A DNA stretch of 59,105 bases from Candidatus Aminicenantota bacterium. GTDB taxonomy: Bacteria; Acidobacteriota; Aminicenantia; Aminicenantales; Aminicenantaceae. This document shows, in pieces, positions 1 through 8,669 of the stretch. Position 1 is the stretch's first letter. Each line of letters opens with the position of its first letter. Position numbers and translations under genes: made by a program. Below the pieces are notes generated by a model. It made no database searches. It was not told the DNA's origin and saw only the letters and a list, made by a program, of their open reading frames with translations. Location: the NCBI GenBank assembly GCA_020348385.1, contig CP070750.1, positions 3,312,908-3,372,012 of the forward strand, in the 5' to 3' direction.

Positions 1-68
1 GTTCGATAGACAAAATATCTCAGTTCTCCCCTTCTTGTCAAGAAAAGTTTCCCCTGATATGCTGCCAA

Positions 69-89
69 CCCTGCCTACCCTCCCCACCC
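69..89 (-). repeat. G-rich intergenic motif (possible G-quadruplex)
   Basis: The non-coding stretch before mutY carries, on the minus strand, four G-tracts (GGG, GGGG, GGG, GGG) separated by 1, 1 and 6 bases, which fits the G3N1-7 rule for a quadruplex. Related G-rich tracts (YAGGGTGGGGTGGG-like) lie in other intergenic gaps near 12499, 22870, 33345 and 42465, so this looks like a member of a dispersed family. Nothing else is recognisable between 1 and 168. Confidence 0.45.
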
Positions 90-195
90 TGTTTTAAAGG
101 ATGAAAATTTGTTTTTCTGGAAAAGAAATGATAGCATCGGCAGTCATTATGAATAACTTCGCTAAATAATGGCATACAGAAATGTTTTTTTCACC

Positions 196-1275
196 ATGAA
201 ATTATCTGAACAAAACGCCGTTGAATTCCAGAGAAAGCTCAAGGCTTGGTATTCTGCCCATCAAAGGAAACTTCCCTGGCGGGAGACACAGGATCCTTAC
301 AAAATCTGGATATCAGAAGTCATGCTCCAACAGACTACGGTTCAAACCGTCATTCCTTACTACACCAAATGGATGACATTCTTCCCGGATATGCATACTT
401 TGAGTAAAGCGCCACTGCAAAAAGTGCTCAAGGTATGGCAAGGATTGGGATATTACAAGAGGGCAAAAAATCTCCATCAAGCTTCCAAAATCATCATGAC
501 GAACTTTGATGGAAAAATCCCTCAGAATTATGATGACTTGAAGAATCTGCCAGGATTAGGTCCCTACACAACCGCAGCTTTGCTGAGTATTGCTTTTGAT
601 AAGCCTTATCTTACTATCGACGCCAATGTCCGTCGGATTTTAATGCGGCTATTAAAATTATCTCGAAAATCCACATCCAGCATCGACAGGAAGCTCCACT
701 GCTATTTCTCCCCTTTTCTCCCCGTCAAGTCCATGGGGATTTTCAATCAAGCATTAATGGAACTGGGTTCACTCGTATGCCGGCCTAAAAATCCTTTGTG
801 CCTGCTCTGCCCAATTCTCGAATACTGTCGTGCCTACGAATCGGGAAAACAGGAGGTCATCCCGATACCAGAAAAACGAAGTTATAAAAAGATACAGGCT
901 GTGATAGGCATCATCGAAAAAAACAATAAATTCTTGATTCAGAAAAGGCCGTCGACAGGATTGTTGGCCGATCTTTGGGAATTTCCAGGAGGAAAAATCG
1001 AAAAGGGAGAGAAAGCCAAACAAGCTCTCAGAAGAGAAATGAAAGAAGAGCTTGGGACCGAAATTCACGATCTAAAATTCCTCACAAAAGTGCAACATTC
1101 CTACACACAATTTCAGGTCACCCTCCATGCTTTTGCATGCAACCTAAAAACAAATCCTGTCTTAATTGGGAAGCGGCACCGTTGGGTATCTCTCCACGGG
1201 ATGCGCCAACTCCCTTTTCCCTCAGGGAGTGCTAAAGTCATCAGATTTTTAGAAAAAACCAGGAACAAACCCTAG
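196..1275 (+). CDS. mutY: A/G-specific adenine glycosylase MutY with C-terminal Nudix domain
   Basis: MutY removes adenine mispaired with 8-oxoguanine (base excision repair). Numbering from the upstream ATG at 169, the helix-hairpin-helix is at about 127-143 (LPGLGPYTTAALLS), the catalytic Glu in SEVMLQQT is E50, the conserved Asp in DANVRRI is D151, and the [4Fe-4S] ligands are C204, C211, C214 and C220. The C-terminal domain (about 240-360) is the MutT-like 8-oxoG-recognition fold; unusually its Nudix box reads GX5EX7REMKEELG almost intact (G275, E281, R289, E290, E293, E294). I prefer the start at 196: the distance from there to the conserved LPWR is normal for the family, and neither ATG has a clear ribosome site. 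It is followed 3 bp later by the DHH-type gene on the same strand. Confidence 0.93.
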   Translation: MKLSEQNAVEFQRKLKAWYSAHQRKLPWRETQDPYKIWISEVMLQQTTVQTVIPYYTKWMTFFPDMHTLSKAPLQKVLKVWQGLGYYKRAKNLHQASKIIMTNFDGKIPQNYDDLKNLPGLGPYTTAALLSIAFDKPYLTIDANVRRILMRLLKLSRKSTSSIDRKLHCYFSPFLPVKSMGIFNQALMELGSLVCRPKNPLCLLCPILEYCRAYESGKQEVIPIPEKRSYKKIQAVIGIIEKNNKFLIQKRPSTGLLADLWEFPGGKIEKGEKAKQALRREMKEELGTEIHDLKFLTKVQHSYTQFQVTLHAFACNLKTNPVLIGKRHRWVSLHGMRQLPFPSGSAKVIRFLEKTRNKP

Positions 1276-1278
1276 AAT

Positions 1279-2331
1279 ATGATATTGAAACACATCACTC
1301 CCACCTATCGTTTTGTTCCTTATGGGAGCCAGTTCGAGCCAAAAAAAGATACTCTTATTTTGGATGTCGGGATGAAAACCATCCCCGGCATCATCGATCA
1401 CCACCATCCCGATGCCGAACCCGAATGCACAGCCTCTTTGATCGTAAAGCACCCCTCGTTGATCCTGAACCACATCGATAGGGAGAGGATTGTCAAAGAA
1501 ACTGATCGACTCCATGCCTTGCAAATTATCACCCACCGCCGTCCTGACTTCGACGCTGTTACATCGATATTTTTGGTACTTAAGCTTTTGGAAACAGGCA
1601 AGGTCGATCCCGCCATGGAAAAAATCGCCGGATACACTAAATTGGTCGATTCCGCTTCCTTACCCAAAGATTGGGATCTTCCCACGACTCCCTATGCCAT
1701 TCTTAGAGCTTTGTTCTTGAAAATCAGAAAAAAAAATAAAGAAGCTTACGTCGCACGAATAAGAACAGGACTGCGTTTCATAAATTTTTTGTATTTTAGT
1801 TTAAAAAAAGGATATGAAATCGCCCACAACAGAACCCTTTTTGCGGGAATAGACAGGTATGAGCGGGCCATTAAAAAGGCAGAGGATGATTATTTCGATT
1901 ATTTGTGCGATTTAGAACGCTGCCAAATCCTTAGCCTCGAATTACCCTTTGCCTCAGGAGCGGGAAAAAGGAGGGTGGACGGACTAATCGTGAGAAATCC
2001 CCGCAGCTATCTCTTCAAAGACTGGGCCCGCAGAGACATGACCCACACATCTCTTAAACAGGGATTTTCATTCCTGATGACCAACTTCGGGAATTCACGA
2101 TATATTCTTGGGGTTGATCCGGAGATGGGTGTCTATCTCAAGGGTTTGGGAAGTCTGCTTAACCACAAAGAAGCCGAACAAAGAAAACGGGAGAATCGTC
2201 CCTTCGCCGAACGTTGGTATGAAGGCAATTGCCCTTTGTTCAACTTCCGCATCATCGACTCCCCTCAAGATATCTCCTCTCTATCTCATCAAGAAATTGC
2301 GGATACAATTTTGAAATTCAGCCATTTATAG
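1279..2331 (+). CDS. DHH-superfamily phosphoesterase-like protein, motifs in permuted order
   Basis: A 350-residue cytoplasmic protein with no signal peptide. Two DHH-phosphoesterase signatures are visible: a DHH-type segment PGIIDHHHPDAEPECTASLI at about 36-55, preceded by LILDVG, and an HxxPDxDAxxS segment THRRPDFDAVTS at 85-96. In NrnA/RecJ/GdpP-type proteins the HxxPDxDA motif comes first and the DHH motif third; here the order is reversed. Metal-dependent hydrolysis of a phosphodiester (nano-RNA, cyclic dinucleotide or pyrophosphate) is the family expectation; the substrate is unknown. It sits 3 bp after mutY and its stop overlaps that of the convergent RND gene by 6 bp. Confidence 0.6.
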   Translation: MILKHITPTYRFVPYGSQFEPKKDTLILDVGMKTIPGIIDHHHPDAEPECTASLIVKHPSLILNHIDRERIVKETDRLHALQIITHRRPDFDAVTSIFLVLKLLETGKVDPAMEKIAGYTKLVDSASLPKDWDLPTTPYAILRALFLKIRKKNKEAYVARIRTGLRFINFLYFSLKKGYEIAHNRTLFAGIDRYERAIKKAEDDYFDYLCDLERCQILSLELPFASGAGKRRVDGLIVRNPRSYLFKDWARRDMTHTSLKQGFSFLMTNFGNSRYILGVDPEMGVYLKGLGSLLNHKEAEQRKRENRPFAERWYEGNCPLFNFRIIDSPQDISSLSHQEIADTILKFSHL

Positions 2332-5300
2332 CTTTTTCTTGCGTCGCACAAAAATTATCGTGTACATCGCCGGGACCACCACCAAAGTGAGTATGGTAGC
2401 AAAGGAAAGTCCAAAAATGATCGTCATGGCGAGGGGATTCCAGAAGACCGCATTATCCCCTCCGAAATAAATCTGGGGATCGAGGTGGGTCAGCAAAGTC
2501 TGGAAGTTAAAATTCATGCCGATGGCCAATGGAACGAGTCCCAGGATGGTGGAAAGGGCAGTGAGAAGGACCGGCGTCAGACGCGTGGCACCGGCCTGAA
2601 CAACCGCCTCCATTTTGTCCATCCCCGATTCGATGCGGTTGTCGATGTAATCTATGATAATGATGCCGTTTTTCACCACGACACCTGCGACAGCGATAAT
2701 TCCCATCCCGGTCATCATGACAGAGATATCGATCTCGAAAACTATGAATCCTAGCAAAACGCCGATAAAACTGAAAAAAAACATCGAAATGATGATCAAG
2801 GGTTTAGCTATGGAGTTGAACTGAGCAACCAGAATGATAAAAATCAGAGCGAGCGCGATGAACATGGCCAGGACCATAAACTGGCCAGTCTCAGCCTGCA
2901 TGTCCTGTTCACCTGTGAACTGGATGGTATAACCTTCTGGCAGAGGAAATTTGGGCAAAGTGCGGCCGATACGGAAGATAATTTCGTTGGCATTGTAGCC
3001 GGACAGCACGTTGGAAGAGACGGTGATAACCCGCTTGTTATCGATGCGCTGGATGCCGCCATAGCTTGTCTGATATGTAACATTCGCTACGGATGCAAGA
3101 GGAACCTTATAGGGTGGAGAGTTCGGCTGTCGGGAGGGCACAGTGATCTCTTGGCTTAGCAAAACACCGATGTCTTCCCTGTATTTTTTTGCCAGGCGCA
3201 ACTGGACAGGGAATTCCTCATCGCCTTCTCTAAACTCCGAGATCTCCAAGCCATAGATGGCGGTGCGCAAAGTCATACCAATTTGGGCTGTACTCATTCC
3301 CAGTTTGTTGGCTTTATCGCGGTCGAGCTCCAGTATCAGCTCGGGTTTGTTGACCTCCATACTGGATTTGAGTTTCTCGATACCTCCAATATTCAACGAT
3401 TCTACGAATTCGATGAAACGTTCAGATAATGATACCAGAACGTCAATATCCTCCCCGGAAAGTTCGGCATTGATCGGCATTCCGGTCGGAGGCCCCATAG
3501 CTTCCCGGTCGATGCGGATCTGTGCGCCAGGAATACCTTTCACCTCATCCCTTAGTTTATCCATATAGGAACGGGTTCTCGGTCCAGTCCGGTATTTGTA
3601 TTCCACGAATGTGATGGTGATTTTGGCTAATTTATCCTGTGCAAAACGTTCGAACAAACTAGCCCCTGCACCAAGCGCCACGTTGGAAACCACGGATTCC
3701 ACATCCGGATTGTCCTTTCCCAATACATTAAAGACTTTGGCTTCCACTCGTTTGCAGATCTCATTTGTCGCATCGATGTGGGTGCCCTCGGGCATGGTGA
3801 CATAAACATGCAGCGAGTTCGGATCACCGCTGGGGAAAAACACGATCCTAGGTGTTTTTATGCCCATCAGGACAAAAGTGAAAAACAACAGGAGAATGAT
3901 GGATGTGACCACGAGGTAGGGCCTCTTCCCTTTGAGGGAGAAGGAAAGGACTTTGCGATAGAGGTCCAAAAATTTCGGGAGGACACAGCATTGGAACTTG
4001 TCGATAAAGAAGTGCAAAACGTATTTAAAAAGATAATAAAGAATCAATCCGAAAATCAAAATATTTGCCAGCATTCGTACGCCGGATACGCTGAAGAACA
4101 CGATAAGCGCCAGAGCAATAACCGTCAGAAAGAGAGCTTTTTTTGAAGGAAGCCGGAATGGCCTCTTTGCATCTTCAGGCTCTGGGCGTTTCATGAAGGT
4201 TACGGCAAAAACCGGATTCATAGTGTAGGCCACTAGAATGGAGGCCGCAAGGGTAATGATGATGGTAATGGGCAGGAATGACATGAATTTTCCCGGAATT
4301 CCGGGCGTAAAAATCAATGGGAAAAATGGCGCGATGGTGGTCAGAGTTCCGGTGAACACGGCCAAGGCGATCTCGCCCACGCCCCGTTTGGTTGCCGGGA
4401 TTATGCCCAGGCCTTCTGTCGTCGTGAAATGCCGGTATACGTTTTCCACCACGACGATGGAGTTATCCACCACGATCCCCAGCACCATGATGAATGACAT
4501 CAACACCACCATGTTCATCGTGAATCCCACTAAAGGGATAAAGATAAAAGCGATCACCATGGAAAGGGGGATGGACACACCCACAAACAAAGCATTGGCC
4601 TCGCCCATAAAAAACATCAGGACGAACACAACAACGATGAAACCGAGAATCACGGTGTTGAATAGGTCATCGACCGAATTCTGGGTTTGGGTGCTGCTGT
4701 CTCCGGTGAGCGTGACGATCAGGTTCTCGGGTGCAGTTTTCTGATAATCGGCCACGATGGCTTTGATCTTGTCCACAGCGATGATCAGGTTCTCCCCGCT
4801 CTTCTTGATGATGTTAAGAGTAACGACGTCTTGACCGTTAAGACGGGCATAACTTTCCCGGTCTTTATAGCCATCCTTGACCTCAGCGATGTCTTTTAGG
4901 TATATGCCCTCCTGGAGCATGAGATCCGCGATCTCCCTGACATGACGGAACTCTCCCACAACACGGAGGTTGCGTTTCATCCCGTCGGTATCGATCTGAC
5001 CAGCTGAAATCGTCATGTTTTCATAGGCAACCGCATTTTGGATGGTGTTGAAAGAAAGCCCAGCGGCTTGCATTTTATAAAGATCGACATTGATCTGGAC
5101 CTCTCGATCGAGGGCGCCAGCAATATCGGCTCTTGTGATCTCTTCCAAAGCTTCGATCCTATCCTGAAGCTTTTCGGCAATCTCTTTGAGATTGACCAAA
5201 CCAAGGTCTCCAGATAGATTGATGAACAGGATGGGGATCTCGGATAGATCAATTCGTGAGATCTGAGGTTCCTGGAAAAGGTCTGTCGGAAGATCCGGTC

Positions 5301-5661
5301 GTGCATCGTCCACAGCCTGCTTCACATCCAGATAAGCCTGGATCTCGTCAGCTGTGAGCTCGAATTCCACAAAAATGGAGGAATAATCCTGAATAGAATT
5401 GCTGGAGATCTGTTTCACGCCATCGATTCCTTCCAGCTGTTTTTCGATCGGCCGCGTGATCAAATTTTCCACATCTGCAGGAGCGGTTCCAGGATGGATC
5501 GTCCCTATCATAAAATAGGGAAAGATGATCTCCGGGAATTTCTCCTTCGGAGTGGCACGATACTGAATGATACCGAAGACTATAAGCAAAACGGTGAAAA
5601 TGTAGACGGTCGTGCGGTTGGCGATCGCCACATTGGCGGGTTTGAATTCTTTGTACTTCAT
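2326..5661 (-). CDS. RND efflux transporter permease (AcrB/MexB-type)
   Basis: This is the inner-membrane proton-driven pump of a tripartite efflux system, 1111 residues (AcrB has about 1049). TM1 is at 15-33, followed by the porter domain, the TM2-6 block from about 335 to 490, and the second half from about 590. The TM4 signature reads LGIVVDNSIVVVENV, so AcrB D407 is kept (D399) and D408 is Asn (N400), a common variant; the TM10 Lys is present in VVKNGIIIIDYID. Between TM6 and the second half, residues about 507-553 are an added strongly hydrophobic segment able to form two helices. A good ribosome site (AAAGGA) precedes the ATG. It is the last gene of the TolC-MFP-RND operon, 14 bp after the MFP gene. 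Confidence 0.95.
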   Translation of the reverse strand: MKYKEFKPANVAIANRTTVYIFTVLLIVFGIIQYRATPKEKFPEIIFPYFMIGTIHPGTAPADVENLITRPIEKQLEGIDGVKQISSNSIQDYSSIFVEFELTADEIQAYLDVKQAVDDARPDLPTDLFQEPQISRIDLSEIPILFINLSGDLGLVNLKEIAEKLQDRIEALEEITRADIAGALDREVQINVDLYKMQAAGLSFNTIQNAVAYENMTISAGQIDTDGMKRNLRVVGEFRHVREIADLMLQEGIYLKDIAEVKDGYKDRESYARLNGQDVVTLNIIKKSGENLIIAVDKIKAIVADYQKTAPENLIVTLTGDSSTQTQNSVDDLFNTVILGFIVVVFVLMFFMGEANALFVGVSIPLSMVIAFIFIPLVGFTMNMVVLMSFIMVLGIVVDNSIVVVENVYRHFTTTEGLGIIPATKRGVGEIALAVFTGTLTTIAPFFPLIFTPGIPGKFMSFLPITIIITLAASILVAYTMNPVFAVTFMKRPEPEDAKRPFRLPSKKALFLTVIALALIVFFSVSGVRMLANILIFGLILYYLFKYVLHFFIDKFQCCVLPKFLDLYRKVLSFSLKGKRPYLVVTSIILLLFFTFVLMGIKTPRIVFFPSGDPNSLHVYVTMPEGTHIDATNEICKRVEAKVFNVLGKDNPDVESVVSNVALGAGASLFERFAQDKLAKITITFVEYKYRTGPRTRSYMDKLRDEVKGIPGAQIRIDREAMGPPTGMPINAELSGEDIDVLVSLSERFIEFVESLNIGGIEKLKSSMEVNKPELILELDRDKANKLGMSTAQIGMTLRTAIYGLEISEFREGDEEFPVQLRLAKKYREDIGVLLSQEITVPSRQPNSPPYKVPLASVANVTYQTSYGGIQRIDNKRVITVSSNVLSGYNANEIIFRIGRTLPKFPLPEGYTIQFTGEQDMQAETGQFMVLAMFIALALIFIILVAQFNSIAKPLIIISMFFFSFIGVLLGFIVFEIDISVMMTGMGIIAVAGVVVKNGIIIIDYIDNRIESGMDKMEAVVQAGATRLTPVLLTALSTILGLVPLAIGMNFNFQTLLTHLDPQIYFGGDNAVFWNPLAMTIIFGLSFATILTLVVVPAMYTIIFVRRKKKL

Positions 5662-5675
5662 GGCATCCTTTCTTA

Positions 5676-6806
5676 CTAATCTTGTTGGAGGGAAACGGTC
5701 TGGCCATCTGCCAGAGCCTGGAATCCGAAGGTGATCACGAACTCTCCAGCACTAAGGCCTTCCCGGATCTCTACGCGGTCGGCGTAATTCTCGCCCAAAG
5801 TCACAGTCCGCCTTTTTGCGATCCATTGATCATTCTGTTTCTCTGCCACAAACAGAAAGTAGCCGATTCCCGTATCCTGGACGACATTATAAGGAACGGT
5901 AAGTGCTTCTGCATTGGTGTAATCGTTGATGGTCACAACCGACAGCATATTTGGTTTTATGTCCTTTTCCCTAGCCGGGATTTTTATCTCGATCTTAAAA
6001 GTGCGATTGTTCGGATCTATCACTTGTGATACCGCATTGATCTTCAGTTCCAATTCCCGTCCTATGACAGGGATCAGGACTTTGACGGGATGGTTTTTAG
6101 AAACCCGCGAAATGTAATTTTCCGAAAGGGAAGCGGTGATCTTTAGCCGAGTTAACTGTACGATACGGATGGTCCCATAACCCGCTGCAGCCATCTCCCC
6201 TTCCTTGATCATCACGTCATCCACTGACCCGCTGATCGGGGCATGGATCTTTGTCAGCTTGTACTGTTCTTGAAGAGTCTCCAGTTTTTTCTCGAGGTTC
6301 TCTTTGTTGTTTTTAGCCTGAAGATATTCAATTTCACTGCCGATATTCTTGTTCCACAGCCGCTCTTGTCGTTCGTATATGGTGGTGACCAGCTCGAGAG
6401 AGTGCGTCAGCTCATCGATACCTCGTTCCAAGATGGCACCATCCAACTCTGCCAAAAGCTGTCCTCTGCTCACATGTTCACCTTGTCGGACGTGAATCTT
6501 TTTTACAACGCCATTGGATTGAGCAGGGATTAGGATGTTGTTGTCCGATTCCACCGTACCCTGAACCTGGATATAGTGCTGGAAAAGCGAGGGTTGCAAT
6601 TCGATACCGCGAACATAAGCCAAAGCTTGCTTGGGAGTGGCATCTGTTTCCCCTGCGATCTCAGCTTTTAACTGTTCGATCTGAACATCAAGAGCCTCTC
6701 GCTGGGCCTCCAACCGTGCTAACCGAGCCCGGTTGTCCTGAGGAGGACCACAAGCAGCAATTATCAGCGTAATCAAAACTGGAATAATGAATGTTTTTTT
6801 GTTCAT
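5676..6806 (-). CDS. RND efflux periplasmic adaptor (HlyD/AcrA family) lipoprotein
   Basis: This is the membrane fusion protein linking the RND pump to the outer-membrane channel. The N-terminus is a lipoprotein signal with lipobox IAAC (acylated C19). A short coiled coil follows at about 27-50, then the first half of the lipoyl/barrel-sandwich domain at about 85-125, an alpha-helical hairpin at about 135-185, the second lipoyl half (HAPISGSVDDVMIKEGE) at about 188-206, and the beta-barrel domain to about 310. Its ATG lies just past the tolC stop with an AAGGA ribosome site, so the two are translated from one mRNA. Confidence 0.93.
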   Translation of the reverse strand: MNKKTFIIPVLITLIIAACGPPQDNRARLARLEAQREALDVQIEQLKAEIAGETDATPKQALAYVRGIELQPSLFQHYIQVQGTVESDNNILIPAQSNGVVKKIHVRQGEHVSRGQLLAELDGAILERGIDELTHSLELVTTIYERQERLWNKNIGSEIEYLQAKNNKENLEKKLETLQEQYKLTKIHAPISGSVDDVMIKEGEMAAAGYGTIRIVQLTRLKITASLSENYISRVSKNHPVKVLIPVIGRELELKINAVSQVIDPNNRTFKIEIKIPAREKDIKPNMLSVVTINDYTNAEALTVPYNVVQDTGIGYFLFVAEKQNDQWIAKRRTVTLGENYADRVEIREGLSAGEFVITFGFQALADGQTVSLQQD

Positions 6807-6810
6807 GATT

Positions 6811-8208
6811 TCATCCTTCTACCGAGACTTGATAGTCATTATGGAGCCTATCCAACGCATTTTTTGCGCCCAGGAGCTCGGATAAAGCTTGGATATAACT
6901 ACCCTGAGCTGCAAGGTACCGATCATTGGCCTGGGTCAGGTCTGTGCTGGAGGCCAATCCTTCCTGATATTTAATCAGTGTTTTGTCGTATACCTTCTTA
7001 GAAAGCTCCATGTTGTCTTTGACATTGATATAGTTTTCGTAGGCTGAAGAGAGGGAATTTTTGGCCTGGGCCTCTTCAAGAAGAAGTCCCTGAGAAACTT
7101 GAAGCGTTGTCTGGCGAGCCTGGTCCAGCGCGATCGAGGCCTGTTGAACACGGGCCTTTTGCGCTCCGCTCTTAAAGACCGGGATATTGAGGTTCACACC
7201 TATCGCCTGAGAGCGGTACCATTTTTCGTCAAAGTTCAAAAAATTGAACTGGTTCCGTTGTGCTTGGTAGGATAAGGAGTAATACGCAGCGACGGTGGGC
7301 CAGTACTGGGCCTTTTCATTCTTTAGGTTCATTTCCGCCAGTTTTTCCTGGGTTTGAATCAGGCGATAATCGATATTTTCCTGGATGTCGAAACTTCCCG
7401 AAAGAGCTTTATTAATATCCTGTTCCGAGATGATGTCGTCAAGACCATCCGTGAGCTCTATCTCCTCGTTGAGGTCGATTCCCATCTGGAATTTTAGCAG
7501 CTGGTACGCTGTTTTGGTCTGCTTCTGGAGGTTCTGGAGGCTATTCTTGAGAGCCGTTACCGAGATTTGAATGACATCGGCGTCTGTCTCTTCGACAAAA
7601 CCTTCTTTGTAGAGCTCAAGAATCTCAAACAAGGTTTTTTCCAGATTTTGTAAATTCCCCTTGATGATTCTTTCACTTTCTTGCGAGACCAAAATCAGAT
7701 AATATGTTTGGGACACGGTTTCCATGACCTCCAGCTTTGTCCGCTCCAAACCTTCTGTGGCCAGTCGTTTGAAGATTCGGGAGGTCGCCAAACCTACAAA
7801 GTAACTTCCGTTGAAAACCAGCTGTTGGATCTGTAGATTGAGATTGGCATTATGTTGTGTACCAAATTGAATCTCGATCTTTTCGTTCGGATCCCCGAAA
7901 AAATCAGGGATGAGCATGGTGACCAGCTCGAGGTTGTTGGTGTAGGCTAACGCGGTAGAGATCTGAGGCAATCCCGCTCCAATCGTTTCTCGTATCCTTT
8001 TTTTGGTAACGTCCAATTCCATCTCTGACTTGAGGGTCTCGTAGTTGTTTGCGATGGCATATTTTTGGGCCTCACTCAGACTGAAAACGCGGGTTCCCTC
8101 GGCCGCATTCGCATCCGGGATCATCAGGACCATCAGCATCATCCCAACACATGTCAGATATGCGAGAATCCGCCTCACATGGAATAGATAAATAGTTTGA
8201 ACCGACAT
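6811..8208 (-). CDS. TolC-family outer membrane efflux protein
   Basis: This is the outer-membrane channel of the tripartite pump, 465 residues. It has a long signal peptide (Arg-Arg near residue 12, hydrophobic core, cleavage near ANAAEG at about 36) followed by two repeats of the OEP fold. The second repeat has the typical NIPVFKSGAQKARVQQA and the late helix ANDRYLAAQGSYIQALSELL. It is first in the operon, with ribosome site GAGGATGAATC before ATG and a leader of about 125 nt holding a perfect palindrome. The pump's substrate cannot be told from sequence. Confidence 0.92.
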   Translation of the reverse strand: MSVQTIYLFHVRRILAYLTCVGMMLMVLMIPDANAAEGTRVFSLSEAQKYAIANNYETLKSEMELDVTKKRIRETIGAGLPQISTALAYTNNLELVTMLIPDFFGDPNEKIEIQFGTQHNANLNLQIQQLVFNGSYFVGLATSRIFKRLATEGLERTKLEVMETVSQTYYLILVSQESERIIKGNLQNLEKTLFEILELYKEGFVEETDADVIQISVTALKNSLQNLQKQTKTAYQLLKFQMGIDLNEEIELTDGLDDIISEQDINKALSGSFDIQENIDYRLIQTQEKLAEMNLKNEKAQYWPTVAAYYSLSYQAQRNQFNFLNFDEKWYRSQAIGVNLNIPVFKSGAQKARVQQASIALDQARQTTLQVSQGLLLEEAQAKNSLSSAYENYINVKDNMELSKKVYDKTLIKYQEGLASSTDLTQANDRYLAAQGSYIQALSELLGAKNALDRLHNDYQVSVEG

Positions 8209-8236
8209 GATTCATCCTCTATTTTGATATAGTTTT

Positions 8237-8256
8237 CCTTTTAGAAATCTAAAAGG
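8237..8256. promoter_or_regulatory. Perfect 8-bp palindrome in efflux operon leader
   Basis: CCTTTTAG-AAAT-CTAAAAGG lies between the presumed start point and the ribosome site of the efflux operon. Its perfect symmetry and position fit an operator for a TetR- or MarR-type repressor, or an RNA hairpin acting as attenuator. No regulator gene lies next to the operon. Confidence 0.45.
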
Positions 8257-8340
8257 ATGAGGAAAAAAACCTAAGGTCTATTGATAAAATAATTCCTTAA
8301 AAGTCCTTACTTAATTTCCTCTTATAGATATTGAATACGT

Positions 8341-8349
8341 ATTTTAGCA
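8341..8349 (-). promoter_or_regulatory. Extended -10 promoter of efflux operon
   Basis: On the minus strand the sequence reads TGCTAAAAT, an extended -10 element (TGn plus TAAAAT), with no good -35. Predicted transcription start is near 8333. The same TGCTAAAAT occurs upstream of the SRP RNA gene. Confidence 0.45.
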
Positions 8350-8411
8350 TAAAAGGTTCTTTATGTATCGGATTTTTCTGGTTGATGCAGGAAAGATGCT
8401 CTGGATTAAAT

Positions 8412-8503
<92 letters not shown>

Positions 8504-8523
8504 GCCGGAGGACTCTGGCCCCC

Positions 8524-8551
8524 ATTGTAACACGTTTTCAACCTGAGTCAA
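8524..8551 (-). promoter_or_regulatory. Promoter of tRNA-Ser(GCT)
   Basis: Minus-strand -35 TTGACT (8551-8546) and -10 TACAAT (8529-8524) are 16 bp apart, and TGT just before the -10 makes it an extended -10. Predicted start is near 8517, about 14 nt before the mature tRNA. The -35 begins directly after the upstream tRNA-Ser(TGA), so this tRNA can be made independently of serS. Confidence 0.6.
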
Positions 8552-8552
8552 C

Positions 8553-8642
8553 TGGCGGAGGGAGAGGGATTCGAACCCCCGTCACGATCACTCGTGAAGC
8601 GGTTTTCAAGACCGCCGCCTTCAGCCACTCGGCCATCCCTCC
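8553..8642 (-). tRNA. tRNA-Ser(TGA)
   Basis: This is a 90-nt class II tRNA with encoded CCA. The acceptor is GGAGGGA, the anticodon arm is GCGGT-CTTGAAA-ACCGC giving anticodon TGA, and the long variable arm contains the hairpin TCACGAG...CTCGTGA. The T loop is TTCGAAT. It lies 27 bp downstream of the serS stop on the same strand, so it may be co-transcribed with its own synthetase gene. Confidence 0.96.
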
Positions 8643-8669
8643 GCAGCTAATACAATAAGATAATTCAGA

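Noticed and set aside
4238..4744. 168-codon + strand frame rich in Met and Thr
   Set aside because: Antisense to the RND transmembrane region; the composition is what the reverse of hydrophobic codons gives.
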